64,000 nt of DNA. Source: Pseudomonadales bacterium (GTDB taxonomy: Bacteria > Pseudomonadota > Gammaproteobacteria > Pseudomonadales > Azotimanducaceae). The stretch covers positions 1,488,001-1,552,000 of the forward strand of contig WLWP01000001.1 in NCBI GenBank assembly GCA_012103505.1, read 5' to 3'. The position numbers and the translations under genes are program-made. The notes beneath the pieces were generated by a model. It saw nothing but the letters and a program-made list of their open reading frames with translations, searched no databases and was not told the origin of the DNA. This document shows, one piece after another, positions 1-8,473 of the stretch. Positions within the stretch are counted from its first letter, which is position 1. Each line of letters starts with the position of its first letter.

Positions 1-65
1 GCCAGCATAAGGCAACCTCAATTGAATACGGTCGAGTCAACTACCGGGTAACAAAAGCACCAGTG

Positions 66-788
66 CTACAGCCATCCGCCTGAAAACCCAATGATCTGGC
101 CCGTTACGAACTCGCTTTCATCGGTACACAGATATTTTATGAGCTTTGCCATCTCATTCTCGTTGCTCAATCGGCCAAGCGGAACGGACTTCTCAACCGA
201 GGCTCGAAACCGCTCGTTTGATTCGAATGCCTTGCGCGGATAGGTGTCATCGCTCGTGAAATAAACCGGCGCAATCCCGAAGACCGACACGCCCCGACGA
301 CCTAACTCTCTGGCAAGACTTGTTACCATCGCGTCCGCGCCCGCCCGAGCAGCTGCGTACATCGTCATCTTTGGCATAGGTCGTTGACCCGCAGCTGAGG
401 TTACCAACACGATCCGAGGACTCGTACCTGCTTGCAATGCCGGGAGTGCCGCATGAACAAACCGGTATGGCTCAATCAGTAACGCTTCCAGCGAATCGCG
501 AAACCCTTCTGCCGTCGTTTCACTTAAAGGTATGCCTTCAGGTTTCTGAAAGTGATTGCAGATGAGTACGTCAAGTGAGGAGTCGCCAACCGCTTCTGCG
601 ACGGCACCTTCCGGCTCAATGGCTGCGAGGGGAATACAACCGCTGAACTCACGTGCAAATTCATCCCGCGCACCTGCACTAGCAAAGCTGGCATCATGGC
701 AATACACGGAAAGCCCTTCCGCCAAAAGTGCCCTCGTTGCGTCCGGACCGGTATAACGTCGCGCATTGGCTACTAAGGCTTTTCTCAT
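66..788 (-). CDS. halohydrin dehalogenase-like SDR protein
   Basis: The fold is that of a short-chain dehydrogenase, but the Gly-rich NAD(P)-binding loop TGxxxGxG is missing; the N-terminus reads VANARRYTG. The usual Tyr-x3-Lys is Tyr144-x3-Arg148, with Ser131 twelve residues before the Tyr, giving S-x12-Y-x3-R. From family knowledge, a Ser-Tyr-Arg triad with loss of the dinucleotide loop is diagnostic of halohydrin dehalogenases, which turn vicinal haloalcohols into epoxides without cofactor. The segments CHDASF and APVYFTSDD also resemble HheC, and Tyr12 sits where HheC has Phe12. One family position deviates: the Thr of T-x4-F/Y-x-G is Ala7. Two ATGs lie 9 nt apart (797 and 788); 788 is preferred because AAAGGGA lies 8 nt before it but directly abuts 797. 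It is divergent from the next gene. Function is inferred from motifs; a non-catalytic SDR is the alternative. Confidence 0.8.
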   Translation of the reverse strand: MRKALVANARRYTGPDATRALLAEGLSVYCHDASFASAGARDEFAREFSGCIPLAAIEPEGAVAEAVGDSSLDVLICNHFQKPEGIPLSETTAEGFRDSLEALLIEPYRFVHAALPALQAGTSPRIVLVTSAAGQRPMPKMTMYAAARAGADAMVTSLARELGRRGVSVFGIAPVYFTSDDTYPRKAFESNERFRASVEKSVPLGRLSNENEMAKLIKYLCTDESEFVTGQIIGFSGGWL

Positions 789-989
789 CTCAATCATCCC
801 TTTGTTTGGATCTCTGCGCGGTCCAACAATTGGTACCAGCCGGGCTCAGAAGCAAGAACATTTCACATAGGATCATAAAGGTCCAGTTGTTCTCATCACT
901 GCACTAGCACGTGCGAGACAGCCATGCTTTCTCTCCCGGTCAGAGCTTGCTACATTGACAGCGAACAAAGTTCAGCCAAGGATCTCTTG

Positions 990-2063
990 ATGACTCGTCG
1001 CTCCGTTTTCCAAACTTTGCTGCTCAGCTCTGCGACCGCACTACTAGGCGTTACAGCCTTTGCTGCAGAAAATGACATTCCACGAACAGCAGACGGTAAG
1101 CCAGACCTCAGCGGCACGTACGACATCGCCACCCTGACACCGCTGCAAAGACCAGAGGAATTTGGCGAGGCTTTGTACATGACTCCCGAGCAGGCGCAGA
1201 AAATCACTAAGACGCGAGCAGACAGGGTTGCAGCGGAAGATAATCCAAGTGATCCCAATCGTGGTGCCCCACCGGCAGGTGGGGACGGTACTGGCGGTGC
1301 TGGCGGTAACGTCGGCGGGTATAACAGCTTCTGGATCGACGCAGGCGATTCTGTAGCGCTCGACAACGGCAAGTTTCGCACTTCGATCATCAGCTACCCT
1401 GCCAATGGACGACAACCAGACCAGACCCCCGAAGCCCAGCTCGGACAACGGATCGTCGCTGATCAATTAAGAACCAATGATGGCACAGCCTACTGGCTGG
1501 ATTGGGACCGCCCTGGACCTTTCGACGACCCGGAACGTCTGCTTGCGTCTGACCGCTGCGTGGCTAGCTTCCGTGGCGCAGTTCCGTCAACGCCTTCCGT
1601 TTACAACAACTTGCAACGAATCGTGCAAACTGACGACAAGGTGATGATCCTCAACGAGATGGTGCACGATGCACGGGTTATCCGTATGAATTCCGAGCAC
1701 CTCTCCTCTGAGCTTCGATTCTGGTTGGGCGACTCAATCGGTTGGTGGGAAGGAGACACACTGGTAGTGGACACAACCAACTTCAAGGGCTATTGGGGTT
1801 TCACGTCAACCACGCCGACGTTGCACGTCGTAGAGCGTTTCACCCGCATTGGTAAGGATTCGCTCCACTATGAATTCACAGTAAACGACCCTGAGATGTG
1901 GACCGACACGTGGAAAGGCGACTTTATTTGGCCCGCAACCAGTAGAGCCGAAGAGCGCGTCTACGAATACGCCTGCCATGAAGGTAACTACGCAGTTGGC
2001 AATATGTTGCGCGGGGCTCGGTTGCTCGAATCCGAGACGTTCACCCAGGGTGGCGGGCAATAG
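990..2063 (+). CDS. exported protein of unknown function
   Basis: The protein has 357 residues from the ATG at 990, which has AAGGA 8 nt upstream; a longer reading from 924 would put 22 unlikely residues ahead of the signal. The N-terminus MTRRSVFQTLLLSS followed by a hydrophobic stretch and AFA-AE is a signal peptide with a twin-Arg-like start, so export is likely. The mature protein begins with PRTADGKPDLSGTYD, a motif I know from many uncharacterised exported proteins of Gammaproteobacteria and Acidobacteria. A Gly-rich linker lies near residues 95-115, and the C-terminal half is rich in Trp and Asp (WWEGDTLVVDTTNF). I see no catalytic motif I can name. It stands alone, divergent from the dehalogenase-like gene across about 200 bp, so the two could share a regulatory region. 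Confidence 0.75.
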   Translation: MTRRSVFQTLLLSSATALLGVTAFAAENDIPRTADGKPDLSGTYDIATLTPLQRPEEFGEALYMTPEQAQKITKTRADRVAAEDNPSDPNRGAPPAGGDGTGGAGGNVGGYNSFWIDAGDSVALDNGKFRTSIISYPANGRQPDQTPEAQLGQRIVADQLRTNDGTAYWLDWDRPGPFDDPERLLASDRCVASFRGAVPSTPSVYNNLQRIVQTDDKVMILNEMVHDARVIRMNSEHLSSELRFWLGDSIGWWEGDTLVVDTTNFKGYWGFTSTTPTLHVVERFTRIGKDSLHYEFTVNDPEMWTDTWKGDFIWPATSRAEERVYEYACHEGNYAVGNMLRGARLLESETFTQGGGQ

Positions 2064-2262
2064 CGGACTCGCCAACGCCGCTGGTCACGGCCGATAAGTC
2101 TAATTCGACAGCCGCATCAAAAACGCGTTGATGAGACCTTCTCGCCTAACCCAGCGCGTAGGTAAGACGGACCTTCCAACCAACTAACCCAGCTCTGTCC
2201 AGAGCCGCTAGAGCAGAGGCTTCTGTCATCTCTTCCGACCTGAGCCTTGCCGCCGAGATCAA

Positions 2263-2284
2263 AACTAGTATCATAGTTATACAA
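2263..2284. promoter_or_regulatory. candidate operator in front of the + catabolic operon
   Basis: The bases AACTAGTATCATA followed by GTTATACAA end 17 nt before the ATG at 2302. AACTA-6-TAGTT is a perfect short inverted repeat, and TAGTTATACAA fits TnGTnnnACnA, the pattern known for FadR-type GntR regulators. The first 13 bases recur exactly at 9503, beside a GntR-family gene. Its role as an operator is inferred. Confidence 0.45.
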
Positions 2285-2301
2285 ATGGGAGCTACCACAC
2301 A

Positions 2302-3489
2302 ATGCCTAATTTCGAAGGCCAATTTTTCGACTCTGATAACCACTACTACGAATCACATGACGCCTTTACGCGTTACGTTCCTAAGGCTATGCAATCAAGA
2401 TGCGTACAGTGGGTGACGCTGGAGAATGGCCGTAAGTATCACTCCATCGCTGGTCGGATCGACCGCTTCACCAACCCGACTTTCGATCCAATTTCCAAAC
2501 CTGGCGTATTGCGGGAACTATTTCGTGGCAATCCAAAAGGTACAACGAGTGATGAACTCATTCGGTCATCCCTTGGACCTTTGCCACCGGAATATATGGA
2601 TCGTGAAGCACGGTTGGCCAGAATGGACCAGCAAGGGCTCGAAGCGATTTGGCTGTTTCCAACCCTCGCAATTCTCTACGAAGAACTCCTGAAAAAGGAT
2701 GTCGATGCACTTTGTACGATGTATTCCGCCTTCAACCAGTGGCTGGATGAAGATTGGGGATTCAACTACGAAAATCGATTATTCGCAGCACCCTATATCT
2801 CCCTAGCAGACGTAGATTGGGCCTGCGCTGAACTCGAGAAAGCCCTAGCGAAGGACGCGCGTGTCTTGGTGATGCGGCCGAGTGCAGTCCATACACGCGA
2901 AGGACCGCGCAATCCGGCTGCGCCAGAGTTTGATCCATTCTGGGCCCGCGTGAACGAAGCCGGTATCACCGTAGTAGCTCATATCGGTGCCACCCGCCAC
3001 GACAGCAATGGTTACGACGTCAAAAACCAGGACGTGTTGAGCATGGGTCGGAAACCAAGCATCACCAACTTTCATAGAGCCAGAAACATAAACGACTTCC
3101 TGGCTAGTCTTGTGTTCGATCGCTTGTTCGAAAGACATCCGAATATTCGAATCGCTAGCGTTGAGAATGGATCAGAATTCTTAGGCGATCTCTTACGCGC
3201 CTTCGCGCACAGCAAAGAACGCACACCCACCTACTACGCCGATGATCCGGTGGTGAGCTTCAAAGAACATGTCTGGATCAATCCTTTTTGGGAAGATGAC
3301 ATCCGCGAAGTCATTGAACACATGGGTGCAGACCACGTCATCGTTGGCTCCGACTGGCCGCACATGGAGGGGTTAGAGCATCCTCGAGACATTCTCGAGG
3401 AAATTGACGACATCTCACTGGATGTGCAGAAAAAAATCCTGCATGACAACGCTTTTGCACTGAACCAACGCTTAGGAGCCGCAGCATGA
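2302..3489 (+). CDS. amidohydrolase family protein (ACMSD-like TIM barrel)
   Basis: This 395-residue protein has the pattern of the amidohydrolase-2 / ACMSD-like group, whose members hydrolyse or decarboxylate ring or carboxylate substrates with one metal ion. Visible landmarks are DSDNHYYE near residue 11 (N-terminal metal-binding strand), VVAHIG near 222 (metal His), RIASVENGS near 285, and VGSDWPHMEG near 348, which carries the late metal-ligand Asp. The reading frame overlaps the next gene by 4 nt, so it heads a three-gene operon with two crotonases. The gene begins 17 nt after the candidate operator. Substrate is unknown; the CoA enzymes behind it suggest it acts in the same degradation route. 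A second family member lies at 22648-23835. Confidence 0.85.
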   Translation: MPNFEGQFFDSDNHYYESHDAFTRYVPKAMQSRCVQWVTLENGRKYHSIAGRIDRFTNPTFDPISKPGVLRELFRGNPKGTTSDELIRSSLGPLPPEYMDREARLARMDQQGLEAIWLFPTLAILYEELLKKDVDALCTMYSAFNQWLDEDWGFNYENRLFAAPYISLADVDWACAELEKALAKDARVLVMRPSAVHTREGPRNPAAPEFDPFWARVNEAGITVVAHIGATRHDSNGYDVKNQDVLSMGRKPSITNFHRARNINDFLASLVFDRLFERHPNIRIASVENGSEFLGDLLRAFAHSKERTPTYYADDPVVSFKEHVWINPFWEDDIREVIEHMGADHVIVGSDWPHMEGLEHPRDILEEIDDISLDVQKKILHDNAFALNQRLGAAA

Positions 3490-4361
3490 CAGATGAACAG
3501 TACGAGGACATTCGCTACGAAGTTGCCGAAGGTCGAGCCCGGATCACCCTCGCTCGGCCGAAAACCCATAATGCCATCTCTCAGCTCATGCTCGAAGAAT
3601 TGGAACAAGCGCTGTGGCGCGCCGATGAAGATCAGAGTGTGCATTGCGTCATTCTGAAAGGTGAAGGTCCCTCGTTTTGCGCCGGTTACGATCTCGCTGC
3701 CATGCCTCGAGGCGAACCGGGTTCCGGCAAGCGGACTGGCCGTACTCACGATGATGACGTCTGGTTTATTGAGCGCTGCAATCGGCGCATTCGCACGCTC
3801 TGGGAAATGCACAAACCTTCTATCGCACAGGTCCATGGTGCGTGTCTTGCCGGTGGTACCGATCTGGCTATGGCATGTGATCTCGTCGTGGTTGCCGACG
3901 ATACCCGATTTGGTTTTCCAGCTGCTCGGTCCATGGGTGCACTGCCGAGTAACTTGTGGATGTATCATTGTGGGCCGCAGTGGACAAAGCGTCTGCAACT
4001 GACAGGGGATGCCATTACCGGCGAAGATGCAGCGAAAATCGGTCTCGCCTTGAAAGCGGTGCCGATTGAACAACTTGAGGATGAGGCAGAAGGTATCGCA
4101 GACCGGTTGGCGTTGATCGACCCTGATTTGTTATCAGCCAACAAACGTATCACCAACCTGTCCCTTGAAATGATGGGTGCGCAAGTACTACAGCGTCTGT
4201 CGGCGGAGAATGATGCCCGCGCGCATCGAGCCCCCGGAGTGAAAACCTGGATTAGCGACAGTCGTGAACACGGCGTTCGAGAGGCTCTACGACGCCGAGA
4301 CGAACCGTTCGGCGAGGGTATCGCGCACGTAGACGAGCCAGATGGCAGGCTTAAATCATGA
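3486..4361 (+). CDS. enoyl-CoA hydratase/isomerase family protein (crotonase)
   Basis: This 291-residue crotonase-fold protein overlaps both neighbours by 4 nt (ATGA), so it is the middle gene of a coupled operon. SFCAGYDL near residue 63 matches the first oxyanion-hole strand, and GACLAGG near 119 the second. Where classical enoyl-CoA hydratases have the first catalytic Glu (GGCELA) this protein has GGTDLA, and the second Glu segment reads PAARSMGALPSN. It is therefore unlikely to be a standard hydratase; isomerase, hydrolase or ring-cleaving chemistry on a CoA ester is possible. It resembles the crotonase at 6400-7395 (shared GYD and GACLAGG segments and an extended C-terminus). Confidence 0.85.
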   Translation: MTDEQYEDIRYEVAEGRARITLARPKTHNAISQLMLEELEQALWRADEDQSVHCVILKGEGPSFCAGYDLAAMPRGEPGSGKRTGRTHDDDVWFIERCNRRIRTLWEMHKPSIAQVHGACLAGGTDLAMACDLVVVADDTRFGFPAARSMGALPSNLWMYHCGPQWTKRLQLTGDAITGEDAAKIGLALKAVPIEQLEDEAEGIADRLALIDPDLLSANKRITNLSLEMMGAQVLQRLSAENDARAHRAPGVKTWISDSREHGVREALRRRDEPFGEGIAHVDEPDGRLKS

Positions 4362-5140
4362 TTGAAAACAACGCCTTACTCGAACAAACTACAAATGGTG
4401 TGCGATTACTCACTCTGAATCGCCCAGAGAAGAAAAACGCCTTGTCGCCCGATCTCACTCGCGCTGTCGTTGACGCCGTTATGCGCGCGGCCGAAGACGA
4501 TCAAGTTCGTGTGATCGCCATTACAGGCGCCGGGGATACTTTCTGTGCGGGGGCGGACCTAAGCCCCAGCAAAAACAGAGAACGTGGACACGACACAATC
4601 GAAACGGTAGTTCAGCTCGTGACCAATATTCGCGTTAAGTGTGAAAAACCAGTGATCGCTGGCATCAACGGGCTAGCGATCGGTGCCGGTTTGTCTTTAG
4701 CAATGTGTTGCGACATACGCATCGCGAGTTCGCGGGCTAAATTTCACCCCGGCTATGCGCGTGCAGGCACGTCTCCCGATTGTGGACTCACTTGGAGTTT
4801 GCCTCAGGCCATTGGACACGAGCGTGCCATGCGCTTTCTGCTCGAGCTCGAGTTTGTCGATGCCCAGGCCGCTCACGCGATAGGGATGGTCGGCGACGTC
4901 GTTAGCCAGGAGACTTTCCAGACCGATTTGATTGCTTACTGTGAGAAGATCGCGAGCGTTGCGCCGTTAGCAGCCCGTCAGACAAAACTTCAAGTGACGC
5001 GTGTTGGCTTACCCGAGGATTTAGAAGCACTCATTCGCGATGAGCTGAAATATACCGGACGCGGGCTCGCCAGCAACGACGGCAAAGAAGCTGTGCGGGC
5101 GATTTTTGAAAAGCGTAAACCCGTTTTTACTGGCACCTAA
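4358..5140 (+). CDS. enoyl-CoA hydratase/isomerase family protein (crotonase)
   Basis: This is a 260-residue crotonase of normal length and the last gene of the + operon; its ATG overlaps the previous stop by 4 nt. TFCAGADLS near residue 65 forms the CoA and oxyanion-hole strand and GLAIGAGLSLAMCCD near 107 the second oxyanion loop. The canonical catalytic Glu of GGCELA is replaced by Ser (GAGLSLA), and the second Glu region reads FHPGYARAGTSPDCG. That argues for isomerase or another crotonase reaction. The gene ends 14 nt from the converging CoA-transferase gene. Confidence 0.87.
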   Translation: MIENNALLEQTTNGVRLLTLNRPEKKNALSPDLTRAVVDAVMRAAEDDQVRVIAITGAGDTFCAGADLSPSKNRERGHDTIETVVQLVTNIRVKCEKPVIAGINGLAIGAGLSLAMCCDIRIASSRAKFHPGYARAGTSPDCGLTWSLPQAIGHERAMRFLLELEFVDAQAAHAIGMVGDVVSQETFQTDLIAYCEKIASVAPLAARQTKLQVTRVGLPEDLEALIRDELKYTGRGLASNDGKEAVRAIFEKRKPVFTGT

Positions 5141-5154
5141 TCACGGAATGAGCG

Positions 5155-6327
5155 TCAATCCGCCGAACTGGCCGCAGAATCAGCCATTAGAGCGGATTGC
5201 TGGCAACGCTCTATCTCGGCATCACTCATGCTCAGCCACTCCGAGAGAATTTCCCGATTATGCTCACCTCGATGACTGGCTGGCATCCGCACCCCACTTT
5301 TCGCATTAGAGAAAATGTAGGGCGAGTCCGCCATCGGGCGTGTGCCGCCTGCGCGGTCATCTATCTCTACGATGCGTTTGCGATGTTCTAGTGTGGCTTG
5401 CTGCCTGAGGTCACGTGGATCTCTAACCAAGCCCCAAGGAATGTCGATAACATGCATCAACGCGTTGAAGTCGGCTTCAGTCTGACATTCAGCCAAACGT
5501 GCCTCGATAGCTTCATTGCGCAAGGTGACCTTTGTTGCAAGATCAGCGCCCTTTGGCGAGGGATCTTGCAAGCCGAAGTGTTTCTGCAACTTTTTAAACA
5601 TCAGCTTCATATCGGTCGCTATGAACACTCGGCCAAAAGGGACTTCGACAATTGGGCAAACTGGTAGCGTGTCCGGCGAGTCCTCCATTTCAAAGTGAGC
5701 ACGATCATCAGTGGCGAACGTGGCATCCATCATCGACATGTCGATATGCTGGCCGTCACCCGTTTGATGACGCATGTTGAGAGCGGCTAAGACCGCGATA
5801 AGGCCATGTAGAGATGCATTAGTGTCCGCAACAGACAGTGGCAAGTCTCCTGGCTCAGTTCGATTTCGCGTCGCCATTCTGTGCATAAGCCCTACTTCTG
5901 CGTGCACCACGGGCGCGTACGAAGGGCGATGTGATTCCGGGCTATCGTGTCCATACCCAGAAATCGATAGCATGATCAGACTGGGATTCACCTTGGCTAG
6001 CACATCATATTCAATCCCCAGACGCTGCATTACCCCTGGCCGATAATTCTCAACGACGATATCCACGTTACTAACAAGATCCTTCACGAGATCAATCGCA
6101 TCCGGGTGACGCAGGTCTACACAAATATTTCTCTTACCCGCATTTTGTTGATTAAAGAAACCTGAGATACCTTTGATTTTCTTGCCGTGAATCCTCGTCC
6201 CGTCACCTTCTGGAGGTTCTACTTTGACCACATCCGCTCCCAGATCGGCCATCAATCGCGTAGCGAAGGGACCCGCCACCACGCGCGAAAAATCCAATAC
6301 CTTGATACCTTCTAGCGGATACTGCAT
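5155..6327 (-). CDS. CaiB/BaiF family III CoA-transferase
   Basis: The protein (390 residues) starts MQYPLEGIKVLDFSRVVAGPFAT and carries GADVVKVEPPEGD near residue 30 and VVENYRPG near 92, all typical of family III CoA-transferases. These enzymes move CoA between acyl donors and free acids through a covalent Asp-CoA anhydride; the likely Asp is in LSVADTNASLHG near residue 168. GGAGG precedes the ATG. It is the last gene of the - operon that begins near 9475 and would activate an acid for the crotonase-type enzymes. Two more family members are at 34841 and 52051. Confidence 0.9.
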   Translation of the reverse strand: MQYPLEGIKVLDFSRVVAGPFATRLMADLGADVVKVEPPEGDGTRIHGKKIKGISGFFNQQNAGKRNICVDLRHPDAIDLVKDLVSNVDIVVENYRPGVMQRLGIEYDVLAKVNPSLIMLSISGYGHDSPESHRPSYAPVVHAEVGLMHRMATRNRTEPGDLPLSVADTNASLHGLIAVLAALNMRHQTGDGQHIDMSMMDATFATDDRAHFEMEDSPDTLPVCPIVEVPFGRVFIATDMKLMFKKLQKHFGLQDPSPKGADLATKVTLRNEAIEARLAECQTEADFNALMHVIDIPWGLVRDPRDLRQQATLEHRKRIVEIDDRAGGTRPMADSPYIFSNAKSGVRMPASHRGEHNREILSEWLSMSDAEIERCQQSALMADSAASSAD

Positions 6328-6399
6328 AGAGTGCCTCCTACCTATATCACCTGTGAAATCACAAAGTAATCTCCTATCGTCTTATACAAGATCTCGGCA

Positions 6400-7395
6400 T
6401 CAGTCATCAGACTCACGATAACTGTTTCCAAACGTTTCTTCGCGCCACTTGAGTGCGGCCTTAAGTCCATCTCGCTCAGCTCGCCGCATAAACTCATCAC
6501 CACCTTCGCCGTCTTCACCGCGAGGGGTATAGAGTCCTTGATCGCGGAAACTCGAAAGGGCTAACAGGTCAACACTTGTAGCAATACCCGTCTTGAAACC
6601 CATCACCTCGAACTGGCGATTTATACTACGTTTCGTCATCATAATGAGATCGGTCGGCGTCAACGCGATCAGTTGCGCGAGCTCCTCCGTGCGGGCCTCT
6701 AATTGGTCCTCTGGAATCGACTCTGAAGCCCACTGACATTGCACAGCCTCTAGACCCGTCATGGGCTCGGAGGTGAACATGTAATACTTCGCCTTAGTCA
6801 TCCCCACCAACCATGGAATGTACTGCAAGTTTCCGGGCGACCAGTTGCGCCCTACCGGCCAACCGATTTTGGCGTCGTCAGCGACAATTCTGAGATCACA
6901 AAAGCCCGCAAGCTCAGACCCACCGGCGAGACAAGCACCCTGAGTTTGTGCAATGACCGGTTTCTGCAAGTCGAACAACGTCATATAGACACGCGCGTGT
7001 TCAAGATCATACGACTGCCAGAGCCGATCACGCTTCTTGCTGATGTATCCACCGGGTGGCATGTTACGTTGGCGTTCCCCTTTCTTCACGGGGGTGATGT
7101 CGTAACCGCCACTAAAACTTGGGCCCTGACCTTTGATAATGATGACTCGAATATCATCTTCGAGCTCTAACAGCTTCGCTGCCATCTCGATCTGCATTAA
7201 ACGTTCATAACCTAGCGGATTACGTTTTTCAGGCGAGTTTAGAACGATGCGGCCGATTGGCGCGTCCCTTTCAATCTCAATCAGATCAAACTCTGGCATC
7301 TCCACATTTTCACGTCGATAGGGTGGCGACCACTTCACCATGCGGGGTGGCTCTGCGTGTGCAGAACCTTGTTTTTCGTCGTCAGGTGAACTCAT
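6400..7395 (-). CDS. enoyl-CoA hydratase/isomerase family protein (crotonase)
   Basis: The protein has 331 residues, longer than the usual 260 because of an N-terminal extension of about 35 residues and a longer C-terminus. SFSGGYDI near residue 93 and GACLAGGSELAGFCD near 155 are the oxyanion-hole segments, and the catalytic-type Glu is present (GGSELA), unlike in the two crotonases at 3486 and 4358. AGGAG lies 8 nt before the ATG. It sits 12 nt after the luciferase-like gene in the same operon. It resembles the 3486 protein, so the two are probably old duplicates that now do different steps of one pathway. Confidence 0.87.
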   Translation of the reverse strand: MSSPDDEKQGSAHAEPPRMVKWSPPYRRENVEMPEFDLIEIERDAPIGRIVLNSPEKRNPLGYERLMQIEMAAKLLELEDDIRVIIIKGQGPSFSGGYDITPVKKGERQRNMPPGGYISKKRDRLWQSYDLEHARVYMTLFDLQKPVIAQTQGACLAGGSELAGFCDLRIVADDAKIGWPVGRNWSPGNLQYIPWLVGMTKAKYYMFTSEPMTGLEAVQCQWASESIPEDQLEARTEELAQLIALTPTDLIMMTKRSINRQFEVMGFKTGIATSVDLLALSSFRDQGLYTPRGEDGEGGDEFMRRAERDGLKAALKWREETFGNSYRESDD

Positions 7396-7407
7396 GCTTT
7401 TTCTCCT

Positions 7408-8451
7408 CTAACTTGCCGGGTCAACATTGAGTCTCCCAAGCTCTGCCATTAGACGCAGTGCTTCTTCGTTACCACTCACAGTGAATCCAGTAATGCCGCT
7501 ATCTTCCCAATCGCGGAAACGTTTTTGTATGCGGGCGCGATCACCAATTAATGCGCCTTGATCGACAAACTCATCCGGCACAGCTTCAACGGCTTCGCGT
7601 TTTTGTTTAGCTAGATAAAGTTCTTGAATCCGCTCTGCAGCGTCGCCATAGCCGCGACGGATCATCATTTCTTTGTGAAAATTCTTGTCCTTGTGACCCA
7701 TACCACCCACATATAGTGCGATGTTCGGTTTCAGTCTGTCTAAGGCCGATTGCACGTCATCTGTAACTATCACAGCACCACCGCCTTGGGCATCAAACTG
7801 ACTACGGTCTTTGCCCGCCTTAGCCAACCCCTCCTCTATCCAGGGCTGATAGGTTTCGTAAGTTTCTGGTACCAGACCTAATGGTAGCCACCCGTCAGCA
7901 ATCTCAGCAGTGAGCCGAACCGTTGATTCCATGCCAGTACCGAGCCAAATTGGAATATCGGGATTCATATGCAAAATCGATTTCAGAGGCTTGCCAACAC
8001 CCAATCCGCCTTCACCAGCGAAGGGTAAGGAGATCTCTTTACCTTCATGGACAACTGGTTCTTCCCGCGCCAGAATCTTCTTCATTATCGTGACGTAATC
8101 TTTGATTCGATAATACGGCCGACCCCAGGGCTGACCGTACCAGCCTTCAACGATCTGAGGTCCAGAAACCCCGATACCGCAGATCACTCGACCACCACCA
8201 GCTAGGGCATCGATGGTTGCTATGGTCATTGCGGCGTTGGCCGGTGTACGTCCAGCAAGCTGAATGACACCGGTGCCTAGCTTGATCCGTTCCGTTTTCG
8301 CCGCAAGGTACGCGAGCGGCGTGAGCGCGTCAGAACCATAAGCTTCCGCCGTCCAAACACTGTCATAACCCAAGCGCTCTGCGAGTAATACCTTTTCGAC
8401 AGGGAGACGCATTTCGCCACCCGAATATCCAATACTTAATCCCAGCTTCAT
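7408..8451 (-). CDS. LLM-class flavin/F420-type oxidoreductase (luciferase-like)
   Basis: This 347-residue protein has the bacterial-luciferase-like TIM barrel. It starts MKLGLSIGYSG and shows LGYDSVWTAEAYGSDALTPL near residue 28, GTGVIQLAGRTPAN near 60 and IPIWLGTGM near 173. Such enzymes use reduced FMN or F420 to oxygenate or dehydrogenate ketones, sulfonates or terpenoids. The sequence alone does not decide cofactor or substrate. GGGG precedes the ATG by about 7 nt. It lies between an SDR and a crotonase in the - operon, consistent with oxidation of a cyclic ketone or aldehyde before CoA-linked steps. Confidence 0.85.
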   Translation of the reverse strand: MKLGLSIGYSGGEMRLPVEKVLLAERLGYDSVWTAEAYGSDALTPLAYLAAKTERIKLGTGVIQLAGRTPANAAMTIATIDALAGGGRVICGIGVSGPQIVEGWYGQPWGRPYYRIKDYVTIMKKILAREEPVVHEGKEISLPFAGEGGLGVGKPLKSILHMNPDIPIWLGTGMESTVRLTAEIADGWLPLGLVPETYETYQPWIEEGLAKAGKDRSQFDAQGGGAVIVTDDVQSALDRLKPNIALYVGGMGHKDKNFHKEMMIRRGYGDAAERIQELYLAKQKREAVEAVPDEFVDQGALIGDRARIQKRFRDWEDSGITGFTVSGNEEALRLMAELGRLNVDPAS

Positions 8452-8473
8452 TGACTTCCCCTTACAATTGTCG

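Noticed and set aside
6375..6398. Possible third copy of the GntR-site motif (TTGTATAA ... GATA on the - strand)
   Set aside because: It needs a gap and matches only about half of the positions of the two good copies.
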